Under the pieces are notes generated by a model, which was not told the origin of the DNA, did no database searches, and saw only the letters and a program-made list of their open reading frames with translations. Below, one piece after another: positions 14,401-29,400 of a stretch of 64,000 bases of DNA. This stretch comes from Pomacea canaliculata (Eukaryota > Mollusca > Gastropoda > Architaenioglossa > Ampullariidae). Positions within the stretch are counted from its first letter, which is position 1; each line of letters opens with the position of its first letter. The stretch lies in the NCBI RefSeq assembly GCF_003073045.1, contig NC_037601.1, positions 5,363,872 to 5,427,871 of the forward strand, given 5' to 3'. The position numbers were made by a program, and so were the translations under genes.

Positions 14401-17400
14401 CCATTACTAGTTGTAAACTGATGAAGTTTTAGATTTCGTTGACTAAGAGGATTAGCACAAAGAGACTTTTAAAAAAATTGATGTGGTTAACATATATTAC
14501 TTTACATAGAGCACAGGACTCATTCAGATTTTTGAACACTAGCTAAAAAAATGTCTTGACCTTAGTTTTCGATTCTCATGAAACTGGTGGTTTGTTTACC
14601 CCCAGCTAATGAAAGCAACTTGCAGGCGATAACGTCAATCTTTCAAGTTTTCTATAAAGCATATAATATTATTGTTATTTTTTTTCACATTGCTTTCAGA
14701 GTTTCATAAACACAGAACATTAACGAAAGTTTTTTTCCTCTTATGGCAAATGATTTAGCCCTGGTTTAGCCCTTAAACAAGATTTTCTTCTTCATCTTGT
14801 TCCTAGTTGCCCCAGTGAAGCATAGGGCCGCAATAAAGATTTTACACACAGAAAATAAGGAACTAACCTCAAAATCCTGATACTGCTCATCTGACAGCAC
14901 TTTCTTCGCCACAACAGTGTGCGAAAGCCTTCTCTGGCCATGTTGCCACACTGTTTGATAAAAGATAATATGTGGTGACAATCTGACTACATGGCCAAAC
15001 TGATGTATGATAGATAACACCAGAGATAGCTAAGCGAAATGTCTTCCTGCAGAGTTCTATAAACACTTGTCTTTCTATAGTGTCCTGACAAACATAAGCC
15101 CTAACCCAGCGGTTCTCAACCTTTTACTTGTGACGACCCCCTTAGCCAGCAATGTAAGCTAATTTCACTAATACCGGTATAAGAAACTTTAAAAAAATGA
15201 CCACCTTCGCGCCCCCCTTGTAAGCACGTGGGGGCGCATCCCCACAGGTTGAGAACCGCTGCCCTAACCTGTTGCTTCTGATGGCACTACCCACTTCAAA
15301 GATCTTAATACCCAATATTCAATGCATGAGATTTTAAAGACCCTTAACTGCCCATGTTAGCAAAAAAGAAATTGAACAATTGTTTTAAAAATCCAGGCTT
15401 AGTTCACACTCCCTTAAAGTCATGCCCCATAGCACATAGTTTACTATTTTGTGTAGACCTGTTTACTGTTAAGATGACAAACGTATGATACTTCTGGAAA
15501 AAGCATGCAACATCTGGGAAAATGAAAAATCTTGATCTAGTGCATTTAATAAAACAATGTAATTCATCACATTTTCTGTATTTCATGATTTCCCACAATT
15601 GAGAAACCCATAAACAGATCTGTTTTGTGCCTTTGCTAATTTTCCATACCTCTTCCTCCAGCCAATCATTGTATTGGACAATAGACTGCATCACAGTGTC
15701 TGCTCCTTTCAAATAAAAAATAATTTCTCCACTTTCCTCCTCCTGCAATACAGGGACATGTACTATAAAATATGGATTCATAGGTGTATGTGCACATGTG
15801 CATACATACATGCACACATACACAGACCCCCCTTTACACAAAGATGAAGTTATTAAAATCAGCAAAAGGTGAGAATTAGGATATGCAAGCAAAATTTACT
15901 TCCAAAACTGTGCTACAAGTGAAGCTCTAGTGCACAAAGAACATAGTTTCAAAGACAGACAACACTTGCTGTTTCATAATCATTGGAATACGTATCAATT
16001 TTTCAGTGACAATTTTTCAATTTAACAGTGACCATGTGAAGAAGTGCAATTAAAATGCAGCCAGCTCAACTATCTATTGCTTTCGAAGCTAACTCCCTCT
16101 TGCCGCAAAAACTCTCTCTCTGACCTTGACAATGATGCCCATTCGTTTGGATTCTGAGGTAAAGGGAAAGATGTGCAGAATGTTGTAGCTAACTGGCATG
16201 CCCGTAGGAGTGCGCAGCTGCATGCTGGTCAGGTCCCGCCGGATCAGCGTCAAGCCGACACTTTCTGTCCATGACACAAGTGCCACCTGCAGTGATGGAA
16301 AGCATATTGGTGTTGTTATATTATTATTAAGTATATTATTACATTATATACAATTATATATTGTATTGGTGTATTTGCACTGATCCCCTTTTGATGGATT
16401 GTGAACTTTTTACAGCTTTTTCAAAAAATAAGCTTTTTGCAGACTACCCGGTGATCAGCAAAAAAAACCACCTGAAATTGTGGTGTGGATAGGAGCATTT
16501 GCAGCCTGGATTACAAATTTTCAAATAACTGAACAAGCTGGTAGCAGCTACTAGCTATGTATCATTCATCATCCCATATGGCAACACATTTGTAAGTTAT
16601 GTTGTGTGCATCCATGTGTGTGTATGTCATTCTTTGTAAAGTACCACGAGCTTGCCCATAGGGCAAAAATATGGCGCAATACATGTTACCTTTATTGTAA
16701 TGGAGAACACTAAATATACTAAACTACTTCTTGGATTTAATAAATAATGGAAGATGTTCCAAGCTGACCTCATCAGGACTGGAGGCCTGGTACGAGACTG
16801 TCTGATGGATGTGCTGGTCTGCCTCTGGTGCCATGGCTGCTTCGCTGTTCTGTGTGGCACCCTGCTCATACACAGGTGTGACATTGTGGCACAGAGCAAT
16901 AGCCGCACAGCTTCAAAGACACGTGTCACCACAGTGCGCGAACTGGTCCTGATGTACGTGTAGGTGTGGCAGACCCTGCTGAGGACTGCTGCTGTATCTG
17001 TGTGTAGGCTGTTTTCAAGTGAGAGGCCACCTATCAATAACCCAAAATTATTCTTTCAGGAACTAGACAGCTCTGCTTAATATGGATCATAACCAGCATT
17101 GAATTGTGTTTTAGATGTCTTCTTTCTAAAATGGTGTAAAATAATTAAACGTTTTCTCAAATGAAAATTTTTCCTGCTAAGGGGTGGGATGTAATTATTC
17201 TGTTTAGTAGGTAGTTGTAAACAATGCATACCATTCAGCATGCAATTGCAGTTTCAAAATATGATGTATATCTATATATATATGATTGTTATCATATTCT
17301 GGTTTGTATCTATCATTGTTTGTATCATGGCTAAAAATACTCCTGTGGGCTTATAACCGAATAAAGAAGAGAAAAAGCCCTTAATTAGGCAGGGTAGATA

Positions 17401-20400
17401 CCCTGTCTTTAGTTGACAATAAGAGAAATGAAATCAGAGATGATAGTACAAGCAATCTTTAAGCAGGTAACTTGGTAAGCAAAATGTCACCTGGTTAGCA
17501 CAGAGGAACTTTTAATATGTCACCGTTAAGTTTTATAGGGATGGGGAGGTAGGGAGGGGGAATTCAGGGCTGCATAAAAGTTGTCACCTCATCAGCTGTA
17601 TCCGAAGAAAAAGCCACGGTTCCAGGTGAAGTTTCTTGAAAATCTACAACAGAACAACAGACGACAACTGAAAGAAAACCAAAAACATTATAAACCTAAG
17701 ATGTGCTAAGACTAGATAAACTATCAAAAGCAGATTTCCTGGCTGTGAAGATATTCTGAATAAACAAATTTGTGCAAAAATGTAAACTGGTAGAAAATCG
17801 TGGTGGAAACGAGAAAAACTGATAAAATGCCATTTCTGCAGCTGTTAATTTATAGAATCATATGGGGTCTGCACTGGGTGCAGCCTTGCTCACCATTTCA
17901 TTCTGTGTAAGAGTGCCTGTTTTATCCGACATGAGGTAAGTAATACGACCTAGTTCCTCTGGAATAGTGGTGCTGCGCACAGCAGTCCCAGGCATGGCTT
18001 TGTCACGCTGTATCACCCAAGAATACCATGCCTTGCCCATGTCTAGGTTGACACGCAGACTGCAGATAGATAAGAAAAGAACAGTCACTTTCGGTCATTT
18101 TCTCACGCATTCTTCAGCAACCATACAACCAAGAATAATGTGTTCGCACAAATACACACAAACATGCACATGCATGCAGAAAATAAAGACACTTGTAATC
18201 AAGCAGCCAAGCAATTAGCAACGATTACAATAGTCTCACCTGATAGGAATAATGTACGAGAAAAGAAGAATGAATCTGAAGAGGTACCTATACCAAGGCC
18301 CACCAAAGCCCTGAAACGAAATCAAAGCATTTGGGAATGAGGAATTTGAGTTGGACATAAAACCATGTATCAACGTCATTAATTTCATCGTACTCTGGAT
18401 AAGAAAGCTGAAGGTCTGAGGTGCTTGTTTGGTAATGAATGAGTGATAGCTGATAGTTTTCTGCACTTTTGTTTTATAGCACTAAGGGATGTATTTGCTT
18501 TTAAGCATTGTCCATAAACTTACAAATCAAATCCAAAGGACTTTTTAAAATTGTTGTAGTACAAATTAAAGCTGCCTTGCCTACAACCATTACTTATTAG
18601 AAGTCCCTGCAAAAACTCTGTAAGTAAATCGGTCAAGTCTACACAATATACCTCTTTTAAACATCTGCTTTTTATTTTCATTTCCTACTCTGAAAACAGA
18701 CTGCAACTTACCTTTAAAATCATCATAAGAAGGGACAGAATCATGACAGCAAGGAAGAGCAACTTTGTCAGTGTGTTGATCTCTAGGTCTACAAGTCCAA
18801 GCTGGAGAGAAAGAAAACAACAGTTACTTCTGTAACTGCCACTATTAATTCTCCTTTTATCACTAACTTGATCCTGTAAAAATATTTAGATCAAGGGACT
18901 AGAAACTAAGCTTGTAATTAATTTGCAAACTTATATACAGTAGGTAAGGAAAATAATAAACTTTAATTACATATTTACTCTAGAACAGCAGAACCCAAAG
19001 TTGTTTAAATAGATTTTGCCATTCAATGAACTTCAACTACAATAAATGGATAAGAATGACAACTCCTCTAAATTACCTTACTGCTGGGCTGAGAAGTGTT
19101 CATTACACTGCGCGTTTCTCTTCCAGTGTAAATGACAACACCAAGAGCTGTGCCAGAAGCCACTACTGTGTTGGCCCAAAGTGTGTTTTCAACTGACAGA
19201 GAATCCTCAGCAGTCCTGCCATCACTCTGACACAATATACATATACCAAAACATATATCAGCAAGCTTCTGTTTCTACATCTCTCCTATGGTGAGTTGCT
19301 ATGTCTCAGTGCAAAGAAGTCTTGACCACTAAACAAGCGTAAAAAAAATAAAGAAAAAAGTAATGTCTTCACTCCATTTAGCCTTTAGAGTTCAGAATAC
19401 CTAAAGAATGTCACTCCTCTTCCCTCTTAATCTTTCTGGTGTGGTGTGACTAAGCTCGAGTATAGCTATTGAGAACTTTGCATGCAGACCATCACTATGG
19501 TAATGAGGATACATTGCAAAGTTTAGGTGCAAATTACCCAGAATGCTGCTCACTAAATCATTTTCTGAAACATTGCCTTCCTAACAGACCATAGTTGAAA
19601 TGTGATTAGCAAAGACATTAAGAAAGTAAGTCATTAAGTTTGCATACCTTGAAACATATCTTTATATGATGCAAACTATTAACTCATTATTATGGACTAT
19701 CAGCTAAATCTTCCAGGAGTCAGACTCACTCTTGTAAATGTCCCAACAAAACTGTGGATGTCCTTCTGTGGTTTTTCTGCATAAACACTTGCAGTGATGT
19801 CTAAAATGTCCTGTTAAAAGACATTCCCATGTAAAGACCATAAATATCTCAATGCATTAGTAACACAGGCTTTGTCTTTATGTGCACCTACTTCAAATAA
19901 GTTGTACATGTATGTTCAGAGTCACAAAAATAGACCTCTCACTTTTCAAGACACACTTCAGAGAAAACTTCTTCAGATGACTGAGATTGGTTAGTTTACT
20001 AGAAATTATTTATTGTGATCTATGTTTTATAATAATAAATGCACAATGTGTACAGCGAATAGTCACACTCACAAAGGAGCATGCTGTCAGTGCTTAAGAC
20101 AAGTAGTAGACGTGGACAGGATAAAAAAGATGGAATTAGAAACAACTATGCAGACAAGTAATAAAAGACTAAGAATACACAAAGTATGTGTAATGGTAAT
20201 AATTCTTACACTTTACCAGGTTTTAGTAAGAAGTTTATCACTATCCAGGCAGTTCAGAATTTGTAGGAAAAAAAATTGGATAAGGTACATATAGCAGATA
20301 AAGCATGTAAGTCTCCTAAGCAAGTACTCACAACATTGCTAGGAAGAGACTGGGTTGTCTGCACAGCTAGGCGAAGTTTCCAATCTGTCTCACCATCCAT

Positions 20401-23400
20401 CTGGTCTGTGCGGATGAAACATGCACCATCCTGTTCTGTTGTTCTCAAGAAAACCATGTCAGCTGGTACTCGTTGGTTCTAGACAGTAAAATTAATTCCA
20501 TGGAATGTGACAAACCTGTATGTGTCACATCTTTGATTTCATGTGGCAATATTTATTTTTCTGAGTTAAAGGATAACTCGTAATAAAACTCAGAAAAATA
20601 AACATTCAAATTGATAATAAACTGGCTCAAGAGGAGTGCTCTATTTTGTCTCATCTGTGGATTTACATTTACTTTGATATCTCTTGATTTTTTTTTTTTT
20701 TTTTTTGTACCTCTGTTTTGTCCCAGTCTCTATGCCTTTGCAAGTCATTTTAACATACAGCTAGCCATCTTCATCCATTAACAGTCTATGCGGCTTATTC
20801 TTCATCTTGTCTGAGGTTTTTGGCCTCATAGGATTAATTGTTGCTATTTCAAAGCAAATTTAACTTTTTCTGATCTACAGTCCATGTGATTGGATTTTTT
20901 GCTGATTAGATTTATTACTAGTTGTTGACCACGATGTTGACCAAACTCCTGATGATAATATGTGCTTTGTACCATCTTATTTTATGAAATTTCTACCCCT
21001 ATTTGTGCTTTGAGCCTAGTTTAAATTGATGAAATGCACTAGAAGTCAAACTACTTATGTCTTACAATCTTAATAAAGATAATATTACATTTGAGTCAAG
21101 TGCATTTCACAATAAGTAATATGCTCCATAAGAAACACTTTAAAGGATACAAACCATGTGATTTTATTTTCTGAAACAACTTTCAGTTTGGCTGGAGACT
21201 ATTAAGTGCTAATATGGACAAGCAAAAGCAAGAGAAACGATGAGGATACCTTATCAACAACAATGAGATCTCCAACTTGGATGTCAGAACTGGGCACATT
21301 AGCAAACCCATCTCGTGTAAGCTTGCGGTACTTTTGGGAGTTAGCTTCTTTGTCTCGACGATATCGCCGCCAATCATCAATTGCTTCTCGACACATTGTG
21401 ACAAAAAGCACAAAGCCCTGAAATAAACAGAAGAGGAACTAAATTAAGCTTTTTAAACTGAGAAAGTGAACAGAGATAAAAAAACAACAACCATTTTACA
21501 TTACTTTAATCAAAGGAAACCAGGTGACCATAAAATGCTGATAACAACAGGTTTTACATTTGCATCATACATGCAATCAGTCTGCTGTACAAGTAAATAG
21601 TAATGTGCACCAAAAGTAAACAAGCTTCCATGTACCTGTATTCACCTGCACTCCATTATTCAATATTCATACAATTACATCTTGTCCATCTTGCACCTAT
21701 CACACCTATAATATCTTAAACAAAAACGGTTCAACAATTTTGCTTTGAATTCCAATATTTTAAAAGCAAACACCAGTCTTATCACATTTATGAATAACAT
21801 GTTTGGCAAGACAAATTTGCCATTGGTATCTTTGGTTTTCCAAGGTTGAAAATCTGCTCACCTTCATCTTATCACAGGAACCTAGAGTATGAAAATGACT
21901 TCACAGAAAGCATATTAAAAAGCTCGTCTATCATGTCTATCAGCTTACCAAAGGAGCCCAATAGGTGTAGATATAGCCTATGCGCACTGCAGGAATTAGC
22001 TGGGACAGCGCCATGATAAGGAAATACAGATTGAGAAAAATCCGGAACTGCTCAAAAAGAACCTGGCAAAAAAAGGACCAAAAAAAAGAGAAAAAAATTA
22101 AAAACTGCAAAACTAGCTCAAATGTTCACTCATAAATCTGGAAATGGTGGAAATGAATGGAAGTTTAAGACATGACAGTTTAAACTTTACATTAATAGCA
22201 TTTCTCATCGTTTCTTAAGGGGAAAAAATGGAAATAATAAGAAATATATCCCAGATGACTGTACTGCTGCATCCTATGCACCTTAGCCAACCAACTTAAC
22301 TCTTTACAGCTTCTTAGAACTGAACCAGTGAAAGCACATGGTTTTTCTGTGAAGAGTTGAGGGACTCCCAGTATTAGGACCAAAGTGAAGGACGGAGAAA
22401 GGGAATAGATGAAGGGAGGGGGAGGAAAGAAAGAAGATAAAAAAGAAGTTAAGAAAACCAACTGCTGTTTCCAACCCTTTGCTTTACCCTTACACTACCT
22501 TTGGTATAAAGGTGATAATACTGTATTTCTGGTTCCGTATGACATTCTGTGGGTATCTTTCTGAAGGACCTGTTGCAAGTCCAATATAGACTGTGCGAGG
22601 TTTGAGCTCCCTCGGCTGCCGACATTTTGCACAGAGTTTGCTCAAGCAGCTGTAACACCAGAGGATGCCAACCAATGAAATGATTTTAACATGTTTATAT
22701 CCTTTTGTATTCCATGTTTATTTCAAGTGTTTTATTCCTCCACCTAAAATAGCTCTTTTTTGATATATCAAGAAATACAGAGGTTCTATTGATATGTCAT
22801 TTTACTAGTTGATAGTATACACACGTATCTCCTCAAAAGTTCGTTCCAAGCTTAAGTGCAGTTTGCATTCAGGTATTTCAAATTGTTTCATAGTTCACAG
22901 CAGAAATCTTTAAAGTTTTTATTAAATGTTGCTTTCTAATGTTTGTTTAGAAAGCTAATAAAGCTAGCAAAAATCAGGAAGAGAGTCTGAATAAGACAGA
23001 AGTTTCTAGACAAGATGAATCCGCAGTTTTTGATGGTGTTAAGCCTGGACCACAAGCAATGCAGGTTAACAACAGTTTATAAGTTATCATTTTAATATGG
23101 AAAGAAGCAGTGGAATAGATGCACACCATCTCCTCCATCACTAATTTACACATCCACACATGTACATGCATGCAAGCAAGCACATACACACTCTCTCTCT
23201 CCCCCATCCTCCCTTGTATGCAAATTTTCCTGCTCACATAATATTAGGGATTGAAGTGACTTGAGTGGGGGGACCACTGACAACATGCAACACATAAGTA
23301 GCTTTCCCTTTTTTTCTGTGTGTCTCTTATCTTTACAGAACTGATCAATACATTAAGCTGCCACAGCAGTTCTTTTCAGTCTGACTTTTTTTTTATAATT

Positions 23401-26400
23401 TACCCTCCAGGTGTTGTGTCCAAAAAACACACTCACCTTAAAAAAAAAACCAAAAAAAAAAACTGAGGCCTAATACTTGACTGTGAAGGAGGGGGTTATC
23501 TGCAGCTGTTTCAGGCAACAAATCAATATCCCTGATCCAAAACTAAGCAATCAACAGGTGTGCACCCCTTACACAGGGAAACGGTACAGCTGAACCTGCT
23601 ATTAGAGTACATTTTCCTCAATTTCGTCACTCAAATATAAACTAATCATCAAAGTAAACAAAAAAATCCCCCTGAAGTATTACTCTCAAAATAATGTAAA
23701 ACTACCATTATCAACTTCAGCCATCTTAAAAGAAAACATTTTTTAAGTCTTATACTTAAACCAGATTATTTGGCCTTTCAATGGTTGCATGACAAACATG
23801 AAAATAAGTGTTATGCTGCTATCTGCACTTTATCACACACTTCATTTTTATTTGCCACTGTACTAGAAGGACCCTGCTCATGCATTTTTGTTTCCAAATA
23901 GCTATTGCTCTGATATAAAGAAACCACAGTTTAAAGCTGAAAATGTAATCATTTCAATAAATCAGTTGTTTTTTTGTATAGCTCAAGTGTTTTCCTTTCA
24001 GTCCATTCATAAATACTAACACGGGTTAGTATAGTTGCAGTGCATTAAAAAACATTTATCAGGCAAAGTTCTTTATCTGAGATATCTAAACCCTAGTTAT
24101 ACCATGATTCTAGATCTCCTAATAGCATATAAATGCATTACTGATAAACATGCATTCTAACTTGCTCCTGCAGTTGTACTGACAGCTCTAGTTCCATTAG
24201 GAAGCAGTATGACCCATGAACATGACCCAGATGCAACAATAACAAACCAGATGCAGTTTCTGACCTTGCACATAAATTGAACCATCCTTCGGACAAAAAA
24301 TATCCAATAGAATTGATACGAGACCGCCTGCGCCTGCGTTCTTTGACCAAGCGGTCACTCTCGTCCATTTCAAAACTGTCGCCACACATCAGTGGAATTG
24401 AGTCCAGACACTCTTCTTCAGAATCATCATCATCAGTACTAGCTGCAAAAGGTCTGCAAGAAACATTATTCATATTAGACTCTCATCAATTATATGAAAA
24501 GAAACAGAACACTTAAAATCATTCTCTTCCTGTTTATAATGTCACACAATGTTTTCAGTGGTGTTCATTAAACACTTTTCTTTTGTGTCATTAATTTGGA
24601 GGAACTAAAAGTAATAATATATGATTATCTCTGAACTGACTTTTTTATATCTAGTTTGATTTGAAAGTAAAACTATATTAGATCTTATAATTTACACAGC
24701 AGACACAACAAATTTACACTTGGATTGCAACACAAACACACGATGTGCAAGCAAGACAGAGATGAGGCAAACTTTAAAAGCTTAGTGACAGGTACACATC
24801 TGACTTATTAATATAGTGCAGCACTGTGTGAGGAACAAAAATAACATGAGGGGATAGAAAAGCAGGACAAATCAAACTTTCTCCAAAGAGAGCTCAGAGA
24901 CTGTTTAAAAACAGGCAAAATCAAGTCACTTATAACAGTTTTCACAAAAAAATGATTTAGGTATTTTTCTCCACTTTCAAGTGACAAAGCAGGACATGTG
25001 CTTACATAAAGAAAATTCTACCATTAGCAAGGTTACTGAAATTTTGAAGGTATAAACATCAATATTAATAAGCTGAATAATAATAAATGAAACATTACTG
25101 CTGAAAATCACTAAGGCAAGATAGAAAAAGGCTTTAACTTTAAACTTCTGACTCTTATTAAACGTTTATAGTACTACAAAAATCATGATCAAATAAAATT
25201 AAAGGAGACATTCTCAAGTTTAACATCTTATTGATTTCTTTTTCATAATTTTCTCAATGTACAGAAATATCACATCTGTTAAGCATCTTCCCCATCTAAG
25301 ATTTTATGGTTTTGGGGTTTTTTTTCCACATTAAATGGTATCTTTGGCAACAGCTGTTCCCACTATTACTACCTGCTGTCTCTCCCTTGATGTTCCCACA
25401 AAAGAACAGCTCTCTAGCTTACACTTGTAAGAGATGACACCACCATTTTCACAATGCATTTTTTCATAACAGCAGTCTCTCTTCAAAATACTACCCCTTT
25501 ATTCTATAACTTGTATTTAAAAAGCAAGATTAATTTGAAGGCTTGACCAAAAGACAAAACCCCACAAATGAACAAACAAGTAAGGGGAAGTATGTTAATA
25601 AAAATACAGACTTTTCACTGGACCCTCTCCATGATGTGTTATGACAATGGCAACAGACAAAGTGTTAAGTCTCCGAAAGGCAAAAACATCCAAATAATTG
25701 TTATATGCAGTTCACATGAAGCAACGAAACACTCAAAATTGCAAAGCCATCTCAACACTTGCCAATATGGCTGTGTGTAGTGCACTTGCAGCCTAACATT
25801 AATTTTGTCACCATGACCAGCATCGTAGTACGCTTTGCACATGGCCTGCCAGTGCATGCAATGAACTTTCTAACATCCAATTACACGGGTTATGGCTGAC
25901 CTACAAATGTAAGCCACTAATTGCACACCACTAAGACCTCAATAAGTTGAAACCAACTCAGTTAAGTCACAAACACTGTAAGCAATAATATCTGTGACAA
26001 AAAAAGCTGTGGTCTGACTGCTGATCACCTAAAAATAAACAGCAGACAATTAATTCAGAATCACCTGTGCTTACAACCAGCTATCCTGGCCACAATGACA
26101 AGGCCTCAGTCTGCACACACAGAACACAAGTTCATGACTAACAAGTAAGAGGCTGTTTCAGAAGATGCTGATGTCAACATGGATTCTTTGCAAACCCTTT
26201 ATGTAAAAATGTCAAGTAAAAGAAGACTGAAAGAAAACAAGGAGTATTCTAATATTTACAAAAATTGCACCTGAAAGTGTGTCGTGTCCTAAAGAAATGA
26301 ATGATTCATTATATATATTTTATGTCTCATGTCAAGGAAAACAAATCCACTTTAGCACTTTTTCCTTTTATCTTATAATGGCACATATAATGGTCGTATG

Positions 26401-29400
26401 TTCCTGTTGTTTAAAGTAACTCAAGAGTGGCTTTAATCTCTGAGACATTGCTGATACTCCAATCACACCATGCACCCTTTCTGGTTGCATAGTTCACGTT
26501 CTAGATTAGAAAATGGTTATTGCAAAGCAATGCCTCATTGCTTTAATTTCAGTATAAACATCGAATGCCCAAGATTGCCATCTAGTCAGACTAACTTCAA
26601 GCCACCAGAGGCCAGGTGCACAGTCATAGTAGCTGCATGCTTGCACCTAGAATTAGTTGATACAAATAAAATACTAGCAGTTCAGCTGACTTGTTAGATG
26701 TTAACACATCTTTTGGGCTAAGCCCTTCAATGTCAGACATTCTCCATGCCAGGCTCTACATAACTGCGCTAACCAGAGTGACTGGTGCTGGTAGTCAAAT
26801 GGTAACATTATAGCTATGCACAAAACAATGCTCTATACGACCAAAAATAAAAAAAACTAGATTGAATAATCGGGACTGTATCACCATTTGAAGTCTACAT
26901 TCCTCAATGTATTGACTACATAAGTATTTCAAATGCCTGATCAAGTATATTCTATAAATTACTCAACATTAAACCTGCGTAAGTTCTTGTTTTCTTATTT
27001 TTAGAAAATAACTAGCAAATGTTTTCTAATCAAGCACATGTATCAAAGGTAGCACCTATGTGGCATGCATGACACATATTTGATTTTCTTCCAATGCATG
27101 GTTTAAATAATAGATGCTACTTTATTTAGTTTTGAGATTATCTCATAATCAGGCACACATTCACACACCAACACAAACACACACTTTCACAAACCTACCC
27201 AACTACTAACCTCCAACCCATCTACCATTACCTATTCTTTATATCTATTAAAGTAGATGAGACTGAAAACACATAATTGGGCTTTAAAATATTTAAGGAG
27301 GGTATTAATCAATAATAATCATAAACATTTTTATAGTGCTTTTCCAAAGATTTTCTCACAGCATTTTACAGAAGTGATAGACAGACCTGTCTACATAAAC
27401 GGAATCATAAACACCATGTACCCATATTTGCATGTAAGGGATACACTCATGGTCAGGAGAGGGTCATAGTGGTCTCTGTTCTGAAAAAAATGTGCCTTAA
27501 CTTTGGACTTGGATGGTAAGAAAGTCAGAGTGATAAGGGCTGACAGGCAATCTGTTCCAAATTGATGGGGCTTGGTAGCAGAAAGACCTCTGGCCATATC
27601 TCTTAGTCTTAGGCAATGTTTAAAAAAAAAAACGATTGCTAAAGAACAGTCTAAATAGAAGTCTCCATTGATCCCCACTGAAATGGAATCTGTGCAACCT
27701 CTGAGTACATGCAAATTACTAAAGCAGTGTCAAGGGACCAATGAGTACAGTAGCACAATAAAATAATGGTGCCTGATAAAGTATCTCAAGGAAGAAAAAA
27801 ACATGAGAAAAATACTCCAGGCCTTTTCCAAAAAAGCATCAACAAAAATGAAATACCTAGCAGTTGCATCTGCACTGGGAGAAAGGCAGGGACAATTTAA
27901 TGAATTTAACTGAGCTGATGTATTTTATTAAATCCTTCTTTGCTACCATAGGACACCCAACTGAGATAGCTTCAAATGACAATCTTATATTGGATTCTAC
28001 TCACAAATAATTTTCTCTTTAAATGTAAGCTGAACACAACTCTTTTTTCCTAGCTCTGGTAAAAGAAAAAGATAATTAAACACCTCACTGTACATTAATT
28101 AAGGACTTTTGGGTACAACTATACTTACTATAGGATACACTGGTAAAGCACAATTTTCAAACCACAAAGTGGGGGCAGGGCAGTGAAAAGGTGGAGAAAT
28201 TGAAGTTTTATGTCAAGCCAGCAATTAAAGCTGTCATGGCAAAGCAGCAAGCCTTGTCAGGTACCATATGCAAAGAGTGTGCATGGTGAGAGTTGAGCCC
28301 AGGATAGCTAGTCTTCACTGTATTGGTGAAAGGCACTGATCACTCTGAAGGGAAGAGGAGAGGGATGAAAACGCAGAAAAGATAGGAGACCACCAGCTGA
28401 AGGATGGCATGTTTAAGTCAGCCCATGAAAGCTTCAAAGCTGGTCACTGTGGAAAGACACTAAGGCCACTGAAAGAAAAGAAGCGCCTCAAATTTGTCTC
28501 ATGTGATGTGAGGCCCAAAATTTTTCATATGATGTGAAGCACATACTGGAGGTCTGCATGAGTAGACAGGAGCATCCAACTTCGCTGGTAGGGTATCACC
28601 ATCTCTTGTTAGCCTAAGGGCCAGACCAAAAATGCAATAATACCACAGCAAAGTCACTTTGCAACCAAGGCAAGCCTGAACTTGCAATCAAAGCAGCTCA
28701 CAGAGGACTGGTATAGTATGGTCAACTTTACACTAACAGAAGAAAATGTGAGCAGTGCTTTAAAAGTGGTGGAGCATCTGTTGATGACAAACATTAAACT
28801 AAATTACAGACTGGATGCAATCTATCAGGTAGGACTTACACCATTTCAGAGAGGCTGATACTCAATAAAGTCGCTGAAGAAGCAATAAGTCAAAAGCAAT
28901 CAACAAATTAAGCATAGCTAGCACTGAAGTATCATGTCGCAGGTGGACAGCAAATCACAGAGTACTCAGAGCAGTGCAGAGTGCAGTCTTTGTGGGATGG
29001 TGATGACAATAAGCTCTAGTAGATTGTGGTCAGCTAAATGCTTTTCTAATTAGTGAATAACAATGTTTTAAAGTATTTTGGATAGAAAAAAGTTTGAAAC
29101 AGGATGATAATTCTTTAGGACTGGACTTTAATGGTGGAATGATAATGGTTTATCTAATGTAAGACACAATATCAGTTGACAAGGAATGGTTTATAATGGA
29201 TGAGATGACTGGACAGCCAATCAGGTCACTCAAGTAAGAGAGAGCAAAACTAACTCCATGAAAGATGCTCCTGAGAAGATAGAGAAGTTGGGACTGTCAA
29301 AAGTGATTTATTTGAATTATTTCTGGTTTCAATGTGTTCAAAAACTTAAAAATTTTATTTCTCTGAAACTTTTATGTTGCTACAAAACTGATCAATGAAG

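Noticed and set aside
15404-15892. A 162-residue minus-strand open frame as one exon
   Set aside because: Only 15650-15742 is conserved. The rest is intron read-through containing the splice signals.
28499-28687. Minus-strand open frame as a gene in ATP9 intron 1
   Set aside because: Short, without family resemblance, and next to an old SINE.
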